Positions 1 to 10,565 of a DNA stretch of 64,000 nt are shown in pieces. The position numbers and the translations under genes are program-made. Within the stretch, counting starts at the first letter, position 1; each line of letters starts with the position of its first letter. Below the pieces are notes generated by a model. The model saw only the letters and a program-made list of their open reading frames with translations. It made no database searches and was not told the origin of the DNA. This stretch comes from Cardiocondyla obscurior. Its lineage: Eukaryota; Arthropoda; Insecta; Hymenoptera; Formicidae. The stretch is taken from contig NC_091878.1 in assembly GCF_019399895.1 (NCBI RefSeq), positions 4,712,001 to 4,776,000 on the forward strand, in the 5' to 3' direction.

Positions 1-667
1 CCTCAATTCTTCAAACGTTATAACTTGAATGTGAATTTTGCATTGTAACTTTCTCGCGAAATAAATTGTTCATTAACTGTTCGGCGGTATTGTGGAAGTG
101 CGTTTGCTTCCGGAAATTAGCGGAAGGTATCGCGAATTATGTAATTTGTGTATCCTTTTGAGTTGCCGCGCGCAACCGGTTTCTATAATATACGACATAA
201 CTTTCGGAGACTAATCTAAGGCGTCGTATATCAGAATTATTGTAATTATGACCGTACACGCGAGAGTCGACTATCATAAAGAGTGTCGCGAAATGAGCCC
301 GAGCGTGGGATTCTTTGATGCGTCTACCACTATAGAATTCTCCCGCGCTATCGGCGTGGAATCAACATTCTGAACTTTCATACATGTAATTAATAGAATT
401 AAAAAAAAAAAAAAACATTAAAGATAATATATTTAACGACGCATCTAATGACACATCGTACAGCTTTCGTTTACAATAGAAAAAATAAAATGTGTATAAA
501 TTACTGTTATTCTGTTCTATTAAATTAAATTAATAGTAATTAATTTTAGATACTTATTTTTAATGTATTTATAAATTATTGATATTGAAAATACGATTTA
601 ATATATTAAATCGAGGAAACTTGTATTCATAAACGAAAAAATTATTAATAATTTTCTTTTTCAGAAG
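1..667 (+). other. 5' flank and leader intron of the LRR gene
   Basis: This stretch holds no reading frame I would call. A pyrimidine-rich tract ending in CAG (about 648-664) lies only three bases before the start codon of the LRR gene. It is a good 3' splice site, so the gene probably has an untranslated first exon upstream, perhaps outside or near the left edge. I could not choose its donor. From about 380 to 660 the sequence is very AT-rich and intron-like, while 1-370 is more CpG-rich and could contain the leader exon or promoter. Confidence 0.4.
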
Positions 668-2572
668 ATGACGATGCTGCCCCTCGTTATATGTTTGCTA
701 CCTTTAGTGGCGACTACGGTCATAGAATACAAACAAATTACTAAAGAGAAAATCTCGAAAGATTTGATAATTAGCATTGACAACGGCACCTTGAAAGACG
801 TTCGATTTATTGAAAACTCCAATTTTTCGGAACTAAACTTATCAGATTTTCCGGATCTCCGTGCGCTTGAGAAAAATGCCTTCGACAACGTTCTCGACAT
901 AGAATCTCTAACGCTCGCTGACAATTCTTTGACTTCACTGCCAGACTTCGTGTTCTCCAATTTAACGAAACTGAAGACCCTGTCGTTGGCGAACAACCAA
1001 ATATCGTCCGTTCGAAACCTATTCGTCGGCTTGGAAAATTTACAGTTGTTAGATATCTCTCGTAACCCCATCAGACACTTCGGAAGGGGTCACCTATTCG
1101 GCCTGACCAAGTCCGTCAGTATCCTCACCGAAAGGAATATTCTCTGGAGCATCAGCACCGGCGTGTTCGCCAATTCTTTCCTTAAAGACACCGAGGAGCT
1201 CAAGCGACTGGCAGCGATGCAGAGTCCGGGAAATTTGAAGAACAAAAAGAAGGAGCAGAGAGCCGAGAATACCGAAACGATCGCGGAGCTGCGAAATCGA
1301 AAGATCGTCGAAACTCTCGGCGAGAACAACGGGATAAAAATTTGCAAGGCTGATGGTATCGTGACGTTGCTGGAGATCTATCCGAAGAGCGAGAGGCTCG
1401 CTGAGGAATGCGCGCAAGTGCCGGTCGATATCGCGATGCAAGTGAGCCTCGCCGAGCAGAGTATCAGAGGTTTCCAGGAAGACTGGTATCGACTGGGATC
1501 TTTGCCGATCGCGTCGCTAGACCTGTCGAACAATGAGATCACCGAGATCACGAAAGAGACGTTGAATAACCTACCGTCGAACCTGACGTATGTAAACCTG
1601 CAGGGGAATAAAATACGCCAGATCTGGAGCCAGGTGATCGAAAACGAGCACCTGAGCGTGCTCAACTTGAGAAACAACTTGATCGAGGAGATCGAAGAAG
1701 GCGCGCTCGCGAAGACGAACCTGAGCGAATTGTACCTCGCCGGCAATCAGCTGAAAAGTTTGAACTTCGCCTCCAGTCTGCCGACCACGATGACCGCGCT
1801 TCTGGCGAACGGGAATCACATAATTTCTATCCAAGACGACACGTTCTCCAAACTCTCTCGCCTGAATTATCTGTATCTCGACGATAATAAAATCGAGGCC
1901 TTGCAGAAAAATGTTTTCCGAGGTCTGGCGGCCTTGTTAACGTTAACATTGGCGGGGAACGGTATAAAGACGATCGAGTCAGGCGCCTTCGGTGGCTTGA
2001 CGGCGCTACAGACGCTCGATCTCCGCCGTAACTCGATACGCGATCTGCAAAAGGGTACCCTAGCCGACCTAACAGGCCTAAAGCAATTGAATCTCGCCAA
2101 TAACAAAATCGTCAGAGCTACCTTCGCCGATTTGGCGCTATCTGTGGAATCTCTGCATCTCGATTACAACGAGATCGATATACTTGAAGAGGGCAGTTTC
2201 GTGAATACGCCGACGTCTATCTTATCTCTAACCGGAAACCGAATTTCCAACATAACACGCGGCGCCTTTAACCTGCCGACTCTGCGGGACTTGTATCTGA
2301 ACAACAACACCTTGACGACCATCGAGGGCGACAGCTACGAAGGTCTAGGCCGCCTTAGGCGCCTCTGGCTTTCGGAAAATAAATTATCCGAGATACGCAA
2401 GGGTGCCTGCAAAAATCTGGCAAGTCTTTATATCATGGACATATCTAAAAACCCCTTTGAAAAACTAGAGAACGGCGCTCTTTACGGTCTCAACACCGCC
2501 TTCGGCACGAGTCTGTACGTCTACGAAAATAATTTGAAGCTGATACAAGGCGGCGTTTTCGACGATGTCTAA
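668..2572 (+). CDS. secreted leucine-rich repeat protein
   Basis: This is a 634-residue protein on one coding exon. It starts with a hydrophobic signal peptide (about residues 3-18, MLPLVICLLPLVATTV). A first block of about five leucine-rich repeats (about 50-170) follows, then a charged, lysine/glutamate-rich non-repeat spacer (about 172-278) with two cysteines, then about 15 further repeats (about 280-630) of the 24-residue LxxLxLxxNxI type. There is no C-terminal transmembrane helix, no GPI-like tail and no cysteine capping domain, and the frame ends inside a repeat. The likely role is extracellular protein binding, as for other secreted insect LRR proteins; the ligand is unknown. The start is the first ATG after a strong 3' splice site at 664, and the signal peptide supports it. 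No orthologue name is certain. A longer upstream form is unlikely. Confidence 0.85.
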   Translation: MTMLPLVICLLPLVATTVIEYKQITKEKISKDLIISIDNGTLKDVRFIENSNFSELNLSDFPDLRALEKNAFDNVLDIESLTLADNSLTSLPDFVFSNLTKLKTLSLANNQISSVRNLFVGLENLQLLDISRNPIRHFGRGHLFGLTKSVSILTERNILWSISTGVFANSFLKDTEELKRLAAMQSPGNLKNKKKEQRAENTETIAELRNRKIVETLGENNGIKICKADGIVTLLEIYPKSERLAEECAQVPVDIAMQVSLAEQSIRGFQEDWYRLGSLPIASLDLSNNEITEITKETLNNLPSNLTYVNLQGNKIRQIWSQVIENEHLSVLNLRNNLIEEIEEGALAKTNLSELYLAGNQLKSLNFASSLPTTMTALLANGNHIISIQDDTFSKLSRLNYLYLDDNKIEALQKNVFRGLAALLTLTLAGNGIKTIESGAFGGLTALQTLDLRRNSIRDLQKGTLADLTGLKQLNLANNKIVRATFADLALSVESLHLDYNEIDILEEGSFVNTPTSILSLTGNRISNITRGAFNLPTLRDLYLNNNTLTTIEGDSYEGLGRLRRLWLSENKLSEIRKGACKNLASLYIMDISKNPFEKLENGALYGLNTAFGTSLYVYENNLKLIQGGVFDDV

Positions 2573-2636
2573 AACTTTCTCTTGAAAGTGACTGGAAACT
2601 TTTCTATATATCTCTTCTGCTGAATGTTTTTGAAGA

Positions 2637-2642
2637 AATAAA
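2637..2642 (+). terminator. polyadenylation signal of the LRR gene
   Basis: AATAAA lies 65 bases after the LRR stop codon. It is the first canonical signal downstream and would give a short 3' UTR. Confidence 0.5.
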
Positions 2643-5600
2643 AATTATCGGTTATTAATTCACAAACATCGACAGAAAACTTAAATCACACAATGTGCGA
2701 ACCATTGATTCGAAGTATACGTTTCATATAGAATTTGTAAGAGCGCATTTTTATTTACCTAAAAACATTCAACCTCTCCCGAAAAATTTTGTAGCTAAAT
2801 GCTATAAAGTTTCCATTTAACAAAAACCGCAGAATTTTATTAGTTACGTTTGAACGTATTAAAATGTAAAGCTGCTGAGTTATTAAAAATAATTCCCGCG
2901 CGATTTAAAAGAAACACTCGTTGTCGCGAGGCATTCTTTGTGCGCGCAACTACTAGAACGAGCGATTGACACTTCATAAAGATCCCGTAAACGTTTTCTT
3001 CGAAAAACATTACTTTTGATTACTTTCACTTGTGTTTCTTCGAGTGTGTAATTATTTTACTACACGAATTCCGCCTGCTTTCGAGAGAACGAAACCATCA
3101 CGAAGTGAAATTGCAAATTATCAATCAGGCATAATTTGTGCCATCATTATAAACGATTGCATGCCATTTCTCTTAATGTGTATCAATCGAGCGGCAGCTT
3201 CTTCGCGTGATCCCGCCACGGGACGTTTACAAATCGTCGCTTAACATTCGCCCGAGAAAGGCAAACGGACGGGGTAATTTTCGCTCAAAAGTGACCGGCG
3301 GAGATTCGCTTTCACCGAACGTACCCGCGAAACCCTGGGTAAAATTACGACAACAGTATTACTAATAATAATAATAAAATCTTGGTATCCGACAAGACGC
3401 GCGACTTGCAACCGGTTGGCCTTGACTTTCGCGCGAAACCTTTCAACTTCCAAGTCTACCGAGCTCTTCGAGATCCGCTTGAAGGTCGGCACGCTGCTAG
3501 ACATTTTTTTTTCGTTGCTCTTTTTTCTTTCTTTTTACTTCGATCGAATAACGGTACACCGCGGCTACAGCGTTGTATAAGCAAATTGAGTAATCGACCA
3601 TCGTGACTTGAAGTCGAAGACCGGAAGAAAGTCTCGTCTATTTAAATCGCTCGATATTAATAAAAGGGAGCTCGGTATGTTAATTATACAAGTCGAATCG
3701 TGTACGACTCCTGACAGTGCCAAATGTAACCCAGGTACCACAAAACGTTTACAAGATATTTCACAGCTACTTACAATTTTTTTTTTTCCCCCCGTTTCAT
3801 TAAAAATTTCGTTAGTTGCACAATTGATCTTGCACAGGTCGGAAGAGCGATTAAGTTGGATTTCGCGCCGCGCGTACAATGACTTCTGTTATTTTGCGGC
3901 CAAATTGAGGTTTTAAACTGGTATAATATTAAACAAGCTCGAACGCCGTAATGCGCAACAATAATTCCGTCAGAACCGGATAATCTCGTTTCACGGCGCA
4001 TCGATCGTGACAATTATGTGTGACAAAACAGACGGAGCTTCCACCGTAAACCGGAAGGCGCCGGTCTGCGCGCGTAATTACGTAACGCGTATTCCCCGGG
4101 TTTAATTAACTCGCGGATAAACCGCAGGCGCGCTCGTAAAGCGCGGCGATCTTCCCTTCCTCGAGCAGACGAAGCCTCTTCGTGCCCGGCGGTACGATCT
4201 GACGAGTCGATTTGTTTAATTGGATCTCGAGGGGGTACGGGTTAGATTCCCCGGCGAGATAGCACTCGCGCGTCTTTGTTGCGTTTCTCGACTGTGCGAT
4301 CGCACGTTTACGACGATAACCGTGCACGGCTAATTGACGCGAGCTTAATGATTCCACGACTTTTTTTATTTTTTTTTTTTTTTCGCGCCAGTCGAAGGTT
4401 CGAAAGGCCCGAATCGGCGGGTAGAAAAAGACGCGGTTACGTCCGGTTTCCTGCACGAGCGAAGTGTCGGCTGCGATTTCACGGCGAGCCGACGGAGGTC
4501 CGCCGAAGAAGCGTTGGTTCTCACATACCGGGTGCTTTCCGTTCCGTAGCGAAGGTCCCGAGCAATTTTGTGGCATTGACACTGAATAACTCAGCGCTCG
4601 TTACTTCCGGTTTTGCCAACGGTACTTCGCGCTTATCGAACGTATAGGGGGCCCGGTGTTGATCGCGGAGTACCGAGGAATTCCGATTTTATAGTGTATC
4701 AAATTTTCCTCGCCGAGTCACGAATTTCGCAGACTAATTCGCGGATTATTTCGAATCGAATTGTATATACATATTAATAATATTATTACGCACGTGCTAT
4801 ATTATTATGCAATTAATATAACCTTAATGTATCATTAACAATTTAATTCCTTGCGTTAACTTTAATACAATTAATTATTTTTGCACGTTCACATGTGGGT
4901 CAACTTTTTATTCAACGCTCCGTGATTTAAAGACTCGAGCTTTAAGCTAAAAAAAATTTTCACGCAGAAAAGCGTAGACGTGCAAGTGCAACGATTAGGA
5001 AATAAGCGAGGAATGGAGAAGTGGAAGCTCTGATAAATGTCGGCCACTGGATCTTACGTCGACCGAATGAAAAAGGGGGTATCGTCAAATCTCTTGAGGT
5101 ATGTCGTAAGTAGGGCGAAGGTACCTTGACTCCCGGGAGAAAGGTCCCGGTGTCTGCGGCTAAGGTTCGTTGGCCTTCGTACCCAGCTGATGGACAAAAG
5201 CCCGTAACAAGCACATGAAAGTGTGCACGTTGAATATATTGACTTTGCATTGTCTCAGATTGAATGGACAAAGCGGTGACTTAATGTTGCATCACGCATA
5301 CGTCACTTTTCGTTTCAAAATCTCCGATTCCTTTCTTATTTCCAAACTAATTGAAAGGTTCTCAGCTTTCTAATCGATATCGATACCAGAATTATGTAAT
5401 GCACATACTTAGTGCACAGTTTTAATTAATATCAGATTATTTCTTTATCTGTGAGCTTATGCCAATAATTGCTCGAACAATTTAATTGTAGCAGCCGATG
5501 TGGGTATTAAACATACAATTTTTTTTTTTTTTTTTATAAAAAGAGTAATAAGGCATAGATAAAGGTAACTACGTACGCTGGCTGTGTGGACAACTATAAT

Positions 5601-8600
5601 TATTTGGCATGTAATTATTGCTTTCTAATCGCCACGAGGTGAAAGGGACGACCGTAAATGCGTGCGATATGGTATCGTGCCGTTAATTATTCGCGGTGTA
5701 TCTGGAATCTATTATGTAAATCGTAGATAAGCAAAGCGATGTCGCGCGCGTGTTTTATACTTGCAAATTATAAAATCGAAAGCCCAGATCGTCCTAATGG
5801 CAATAAATGGTCAACGTAACAACATTGCAAATGATTAAAGCATTTCTCATGTCTTGTCTTTAACGAAGAAAAAGGCAGAAAAGTATTAGTTTCATCCTTA
5901 GCAGCGTTACATCAATTGTGTAATATTTAATATAAAAAAAAAAAAAAACCTAAAATTTATTTATTGTCTTTTTTTTTCTTATAATTAACTATCTCATAAC
6001 TGTTGCAGTTTACGATCAGTCAATTTCACAGACGCATCTGCAAAATTTGTCTTTCCGTAGTTGCATAAATCCACAGATCGCAGAATATTTTACCGGCAAT
6101 TAATAGAAAGCGGCAGGGAACTGTGGTAAAAGAAATCGTGCGTAATTACGTTCGAGGATCGCTCTGATACTTTTAACAGTCGCCGGCAGCGAGAGCCATT
6201 CCGCCGGGATAAAGGCGGAAAATTTTTAAGCGACTTGATTGCTTCCCGTGCCATCGCTTAATTCAACCAGCTGATTATATAATGCAGTCGCACGCGGATA
6301 AACTTGTTTGCAACGAAAATCGGTAGTTCATATTCGTTCGCGTACGCCGACGTTTTATCAGCGATATTTGTTAGATTGTTGTATATTATTTCAAACCCAT
6401 TTGTAATCTTACAGCAAGTGGCACATTAATGTGCGAAACGTTAACAAATTGTATTACGAGGTTAAAACATTCATTCAGCGTGCTTTAATAGAGCAAGGTA
6501 TTAACAGAACGGAACTAATTTTTTTCTTAGCGAGCTCTAATGCGTTTCATTTGCATATCTCAGGTCGGCATATTAAATTAATAATTATTGAAACTGCATT
6601 TCAACGATAACGAACTATATCTATGCAAATGCTATCAACTGTGAAATAAATAAAGCCAGTGGCTTTATAATAAAAAAAAATTCAATCTACTTTTCTGCTT
6701 TCTCAGATTACTCAGAATAACGAACGTTATTTTAAAACTTTTCTATATAATTTTCGTCACTGTCTGTTGCTAACCGATAATTAGATTCACGATTTTTCAA
6801 CCAAACTGCAAATGTAATTACTTTCCTTAAACGCATTGCAAAAGATTAAAGTACCAAAGTCATGATGGACTCAATTAATAAACGGCAGCAAGGAGCGTTC
6901 AACTGACTGCAGCATTAATTCGTGACACGTCTAAGCTATTAGGAATCCACGGTTTCAATTTTATCGTTGATAAACGAACCTTACGTGAGAAGGAATCTCG
7001 CAATCACGTCCGAGGAACCATGAAAGCGACTTGTACAGCGGCCGTAAAGCTCAATTTCCATGGGAAATGTATGTAGATTCACGTTCGCTGGCCGGTTAGG
7101 GAAAAAAAAAAAATCCATTCGACGGGACGAACCGTTCGCATACATATGTATCAGTTACTCCGCCGGCGAGTACGTACTTTCTTTAATTGGCGACCTGAAT
7201 CAGTTCGCTGACTTGATAATCATAGGGCTCGGAAGGAACGTTCGCGCGCGTGACACCGGCGAAGTTGAACCGAAGCGCCGCCGACCTAATCGCTAAAAAT
7301 TAATAGCCGAAGCGATTTACCGTCCTCGCGATAAGCTCAATTAACGTCGCCATGCGTGGCCCGCTTTCCAAGATAATCGTTTAATAGCGCGCCCGCGCGA
7401 GGGATTGTTCATCCGCGACGTGCAATCGTTCGGGCAACTATGTATTATGCATGTGTATGGTAATCTGGTTTAATAAGAGGCGCGCTTATGTAATCTTCTC
7501 AATGAACATCTTGCGCCGGCCGCGAATTAACGGACGTCAGTCGTGCGCCGCAAAGCGTATTCTTCTTTGTGCGGAAAGGATACTTGTATTTTGTAACGGA
7601 ATGCCGAATGTTAAAACGGGGGTCTCGCGCGCGTGTCGATTTTATTTGAGCGCAAGTATTATTGTCGGTACGCTGAAATCATTTTATATGTACAAATTGG
7701 ACAGGTAACACTGGTTACCGTTTAGATTTCATAACGGATAAAGTGAAGGACTTGGTCACACGGTATTGCTTCTGTATTGCGGAAAAAAAAAAAAAAGCAA
7801 CAGCACATTCTTCAGCTGTCGTAATTTATAACGGATAATATAATATTCTGAATTAATTGGAATTATATTTGTTGCAATTTGAAGCGTATTGTCGACTCTA
7901 TTTTAATTTTTGTTTAACACTGACTTGTGTAATTTTATAAAAAGTTCTAATGTGTTATATTGAATTACCTGGATACGTGCGTGGCACGCTTGCGTTCCCG
8001 GGTTAAGGGCGACAAGAAATACTATTATTTCCGCATTCTACGTAAGTGCTGACAAAAACATGAAGTTTCACGGAACGCTTCATTAATACCGAAAGAAAAA
8101 AAAAGCTTGAGTATGTTGCTAACGCGTTTCTTCGGTGGTTAGAATGTTGTATGTATGTTACGACGTTGCGTTACACGAGCAAAAATTGTGGCAAGTCACA
8201 ATCGCACAGGCAGAAGAAATACTTTTTTAATCCGCGCGCATTATATTTGGGGACGTTGGTTAAATTTCAATAATTTTTTTTATGATAATTACGATTTAGT
8301 AATTTACGAGCAACGGTGTGTTGTAAATTTACTTACATTTTGTAGCTTTCGATTAGAGTAGGGTAAGTTATTTGTCGTCGTCATCCTTCCTTCCTTCCTG
8401 CCTTCCCTCCTTCCTTCCTTCCTTCCTTCCGTGGCAGTTTCTGGATCATCCTGACGGTGTCCTGGACTTGAAACAAGCGACGAATGATACGGGTTCTCGC
8501 GCACTTTATCTTCTTCAAGTCTCTTGAAAATCACTATCGTAACGGAACGAGAATCTCGGCCGCGGCGAAAACGACGGACGAGGTGCAGATCTCATGCTCT

Positions 8601-10207
8601 CAAATTTTATCTGGAATTAAAGTTCGTATAAGATTTTGATCGCGAACGTTGCTAGTTGCAGCTTCGATGCTCGCGTATCATCGCCCGACTACAAGTGCGA
8701 GCCAAACATGGCGCAATACAAAACAAAACGACTCACCTTTACTTGCCCGGTCGAACGTCGGCTGATGGACGATGGCTGTGTCCTGTGTAACATTACGATT
8801 CATAGGGCTTCCAGAGCGAGGCGAGATATAAGTACACGACAATAAGCACTTAAGAAAATACACGCAGATGCCTCGATATCCGTTTCGAAAACCGACGCGC
8901 ACTGCGTGGCCGGCGTATTTTCTCAACTGCGTAACAGCCGCGTAGGCTGATGATCAGGCGATCCGTGGAGCGCTGTGATTGGTCGGACCGTTTCGAGCGC
9001 CGACGATATGGGCCGAATATGATCGCAGACAGCTGCGGGGGTTGCGGGGAAGAGGAGAAGAAATTGCGACGAACACCTCTGCCTAGACATATTAACTGAA
9101 TAAAGAAAATACGAGGAAATGTCAATTAAGTTTAATCAATATCGTATCACTTTATTACTTGTCATGAGAAAGAAAAAAAAAATGTGATACATCGAGAATA
9201 TAAATCAATAAAACACATAAAGCTTAAATTAATTTTCGATCAGGCATTAACAATGTACAGGAATATATTTGCGTATAATTAGTTAAACTAAGGTGTTATT
9301 CAAGAATATCCTTAAAAAGGCTTTTTACGTGAAGAAATATATTTTTTTTTTTTTTTACTTTTATTTTTTTTCTTTCACTTTAAGAGACAGGGATATAATA
9401 AGGGAACAAACAGAAATACAGAGTTAATAACAGAGTGTAGAAAATTATTGTACAGAAATTTTAATTCTTAATTATCGTTGACCATGCGCGTCTGTGAGCC
9501 GCATTTGTCGGGAGCACGTTTTCACAGGGATTCATATAGGATAATCACAGATTCTAAGCTACCTTCGCATTCTTTCTCGCTATGAGAGAAAATATCATTA
9601 CAATGTAGTCAATGAACTCGATTTGGAAAGTATCACTTGTGCCTATCAACAATTGTCTCAGCAACAATTTATAGATTATTGATATTTCAACAAATATAAC
9701 TGTTAAAATCGGTGTTGATCTCATGCAGCCGGCCAATAAGAAAGAGTAGATACACTGAAATCAAGTGTGCATGTCGCCAAACCGACGTATTACTAATTCG
9801 ATAAGCACACTTATTTTCACTACACTGTATATGCTTCGATTAATACTTTCATCGCGCGAGATAAAAGCATTGTCTTACAATTTCGGATAATAATAATAAT
9901 ACTTCATTGCAAATAAAATATGTTATAGTATATATCAATTCTTCGTTTTTTTAACAAACGCTTCTGCCAAACGAAGCTTCGAAATTGATCGGAAATAAAG
10001 TTTGAATATCATAGTTTGTTACAATAATATGACGATTGCAATATTGATAAAAAATATGTTTTTTCTCGGGTCTTGTTTCACTCGGCGAAACTCGTAGCGA
10101 ACATTTAACCAAAGTGTACGTGGATGGCGTGCTCTTTTCGAACTTTAATTTCGAACGAATTCTTTTGACAATTCGTTCCGCCCAGTAAACGCAATCGACT
10201 GCATATT
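2643..10207. other. intergenic stretch without a supported gene
   Basis: There are 7.5 kb between the LRR gene and the end of the large minus-strand membrane-protein gene. Open frames here are short, lack family features and have no good splice neighbours. The sequence alternates AT-rich tracts, long A or T runs, and CpG-rich patches (about 3030-4650, 4970-5280, 7020-7400, 8540-9060). The last few hundred bases up to 10207 are probably the 3' UTR of the minus-strand gene. Confidence 0.5.
8384..8430. repeat. TTCC tetranucleotide microsatellite
   Basis: A run of TTCC units, with a few substitutions in the middle (CTGCC, CTCC), covers about 47 bases. It is a simple repeat with no other visible structure. 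Confidence 0.9.
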
Positions 10208-10527
10208 TTAGCACGCGCAATCACAAGCGCAACGACGTACGCGCTTCTCACGACGATGCAGGAAGACATCGTCCACGGAGCGCACGGAACGTGGCTGCAC
10301 ATCTGCAAACAGACGGATGTTAAATTTCAATTCCAATAGTAAAGTATTATTAAATTTTTCTTTTTTAATAATACTCAAATTATTCTAATATAGAGATATA
10401 ATTAAAAATAAAAACCTGATAATTGCAAGTATGTAGAAATCAGAATTAATAATACATAAATTTTTACTTACAATGTGGACGAGATTCCTCCTCTTGCACG
10501 GATTGTTGTTGCTGCTGTTGTTGCTGC

Positions 10528-10565
<38 letters not shown>

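Noticed and set aside
4106..4647. Overlapping frames of 158 and 123 codons on opposite strands
   Set aside because: CpG-rich intergenic patch with no domain, repeat or splice support; each frame is explained by low stop frequency.
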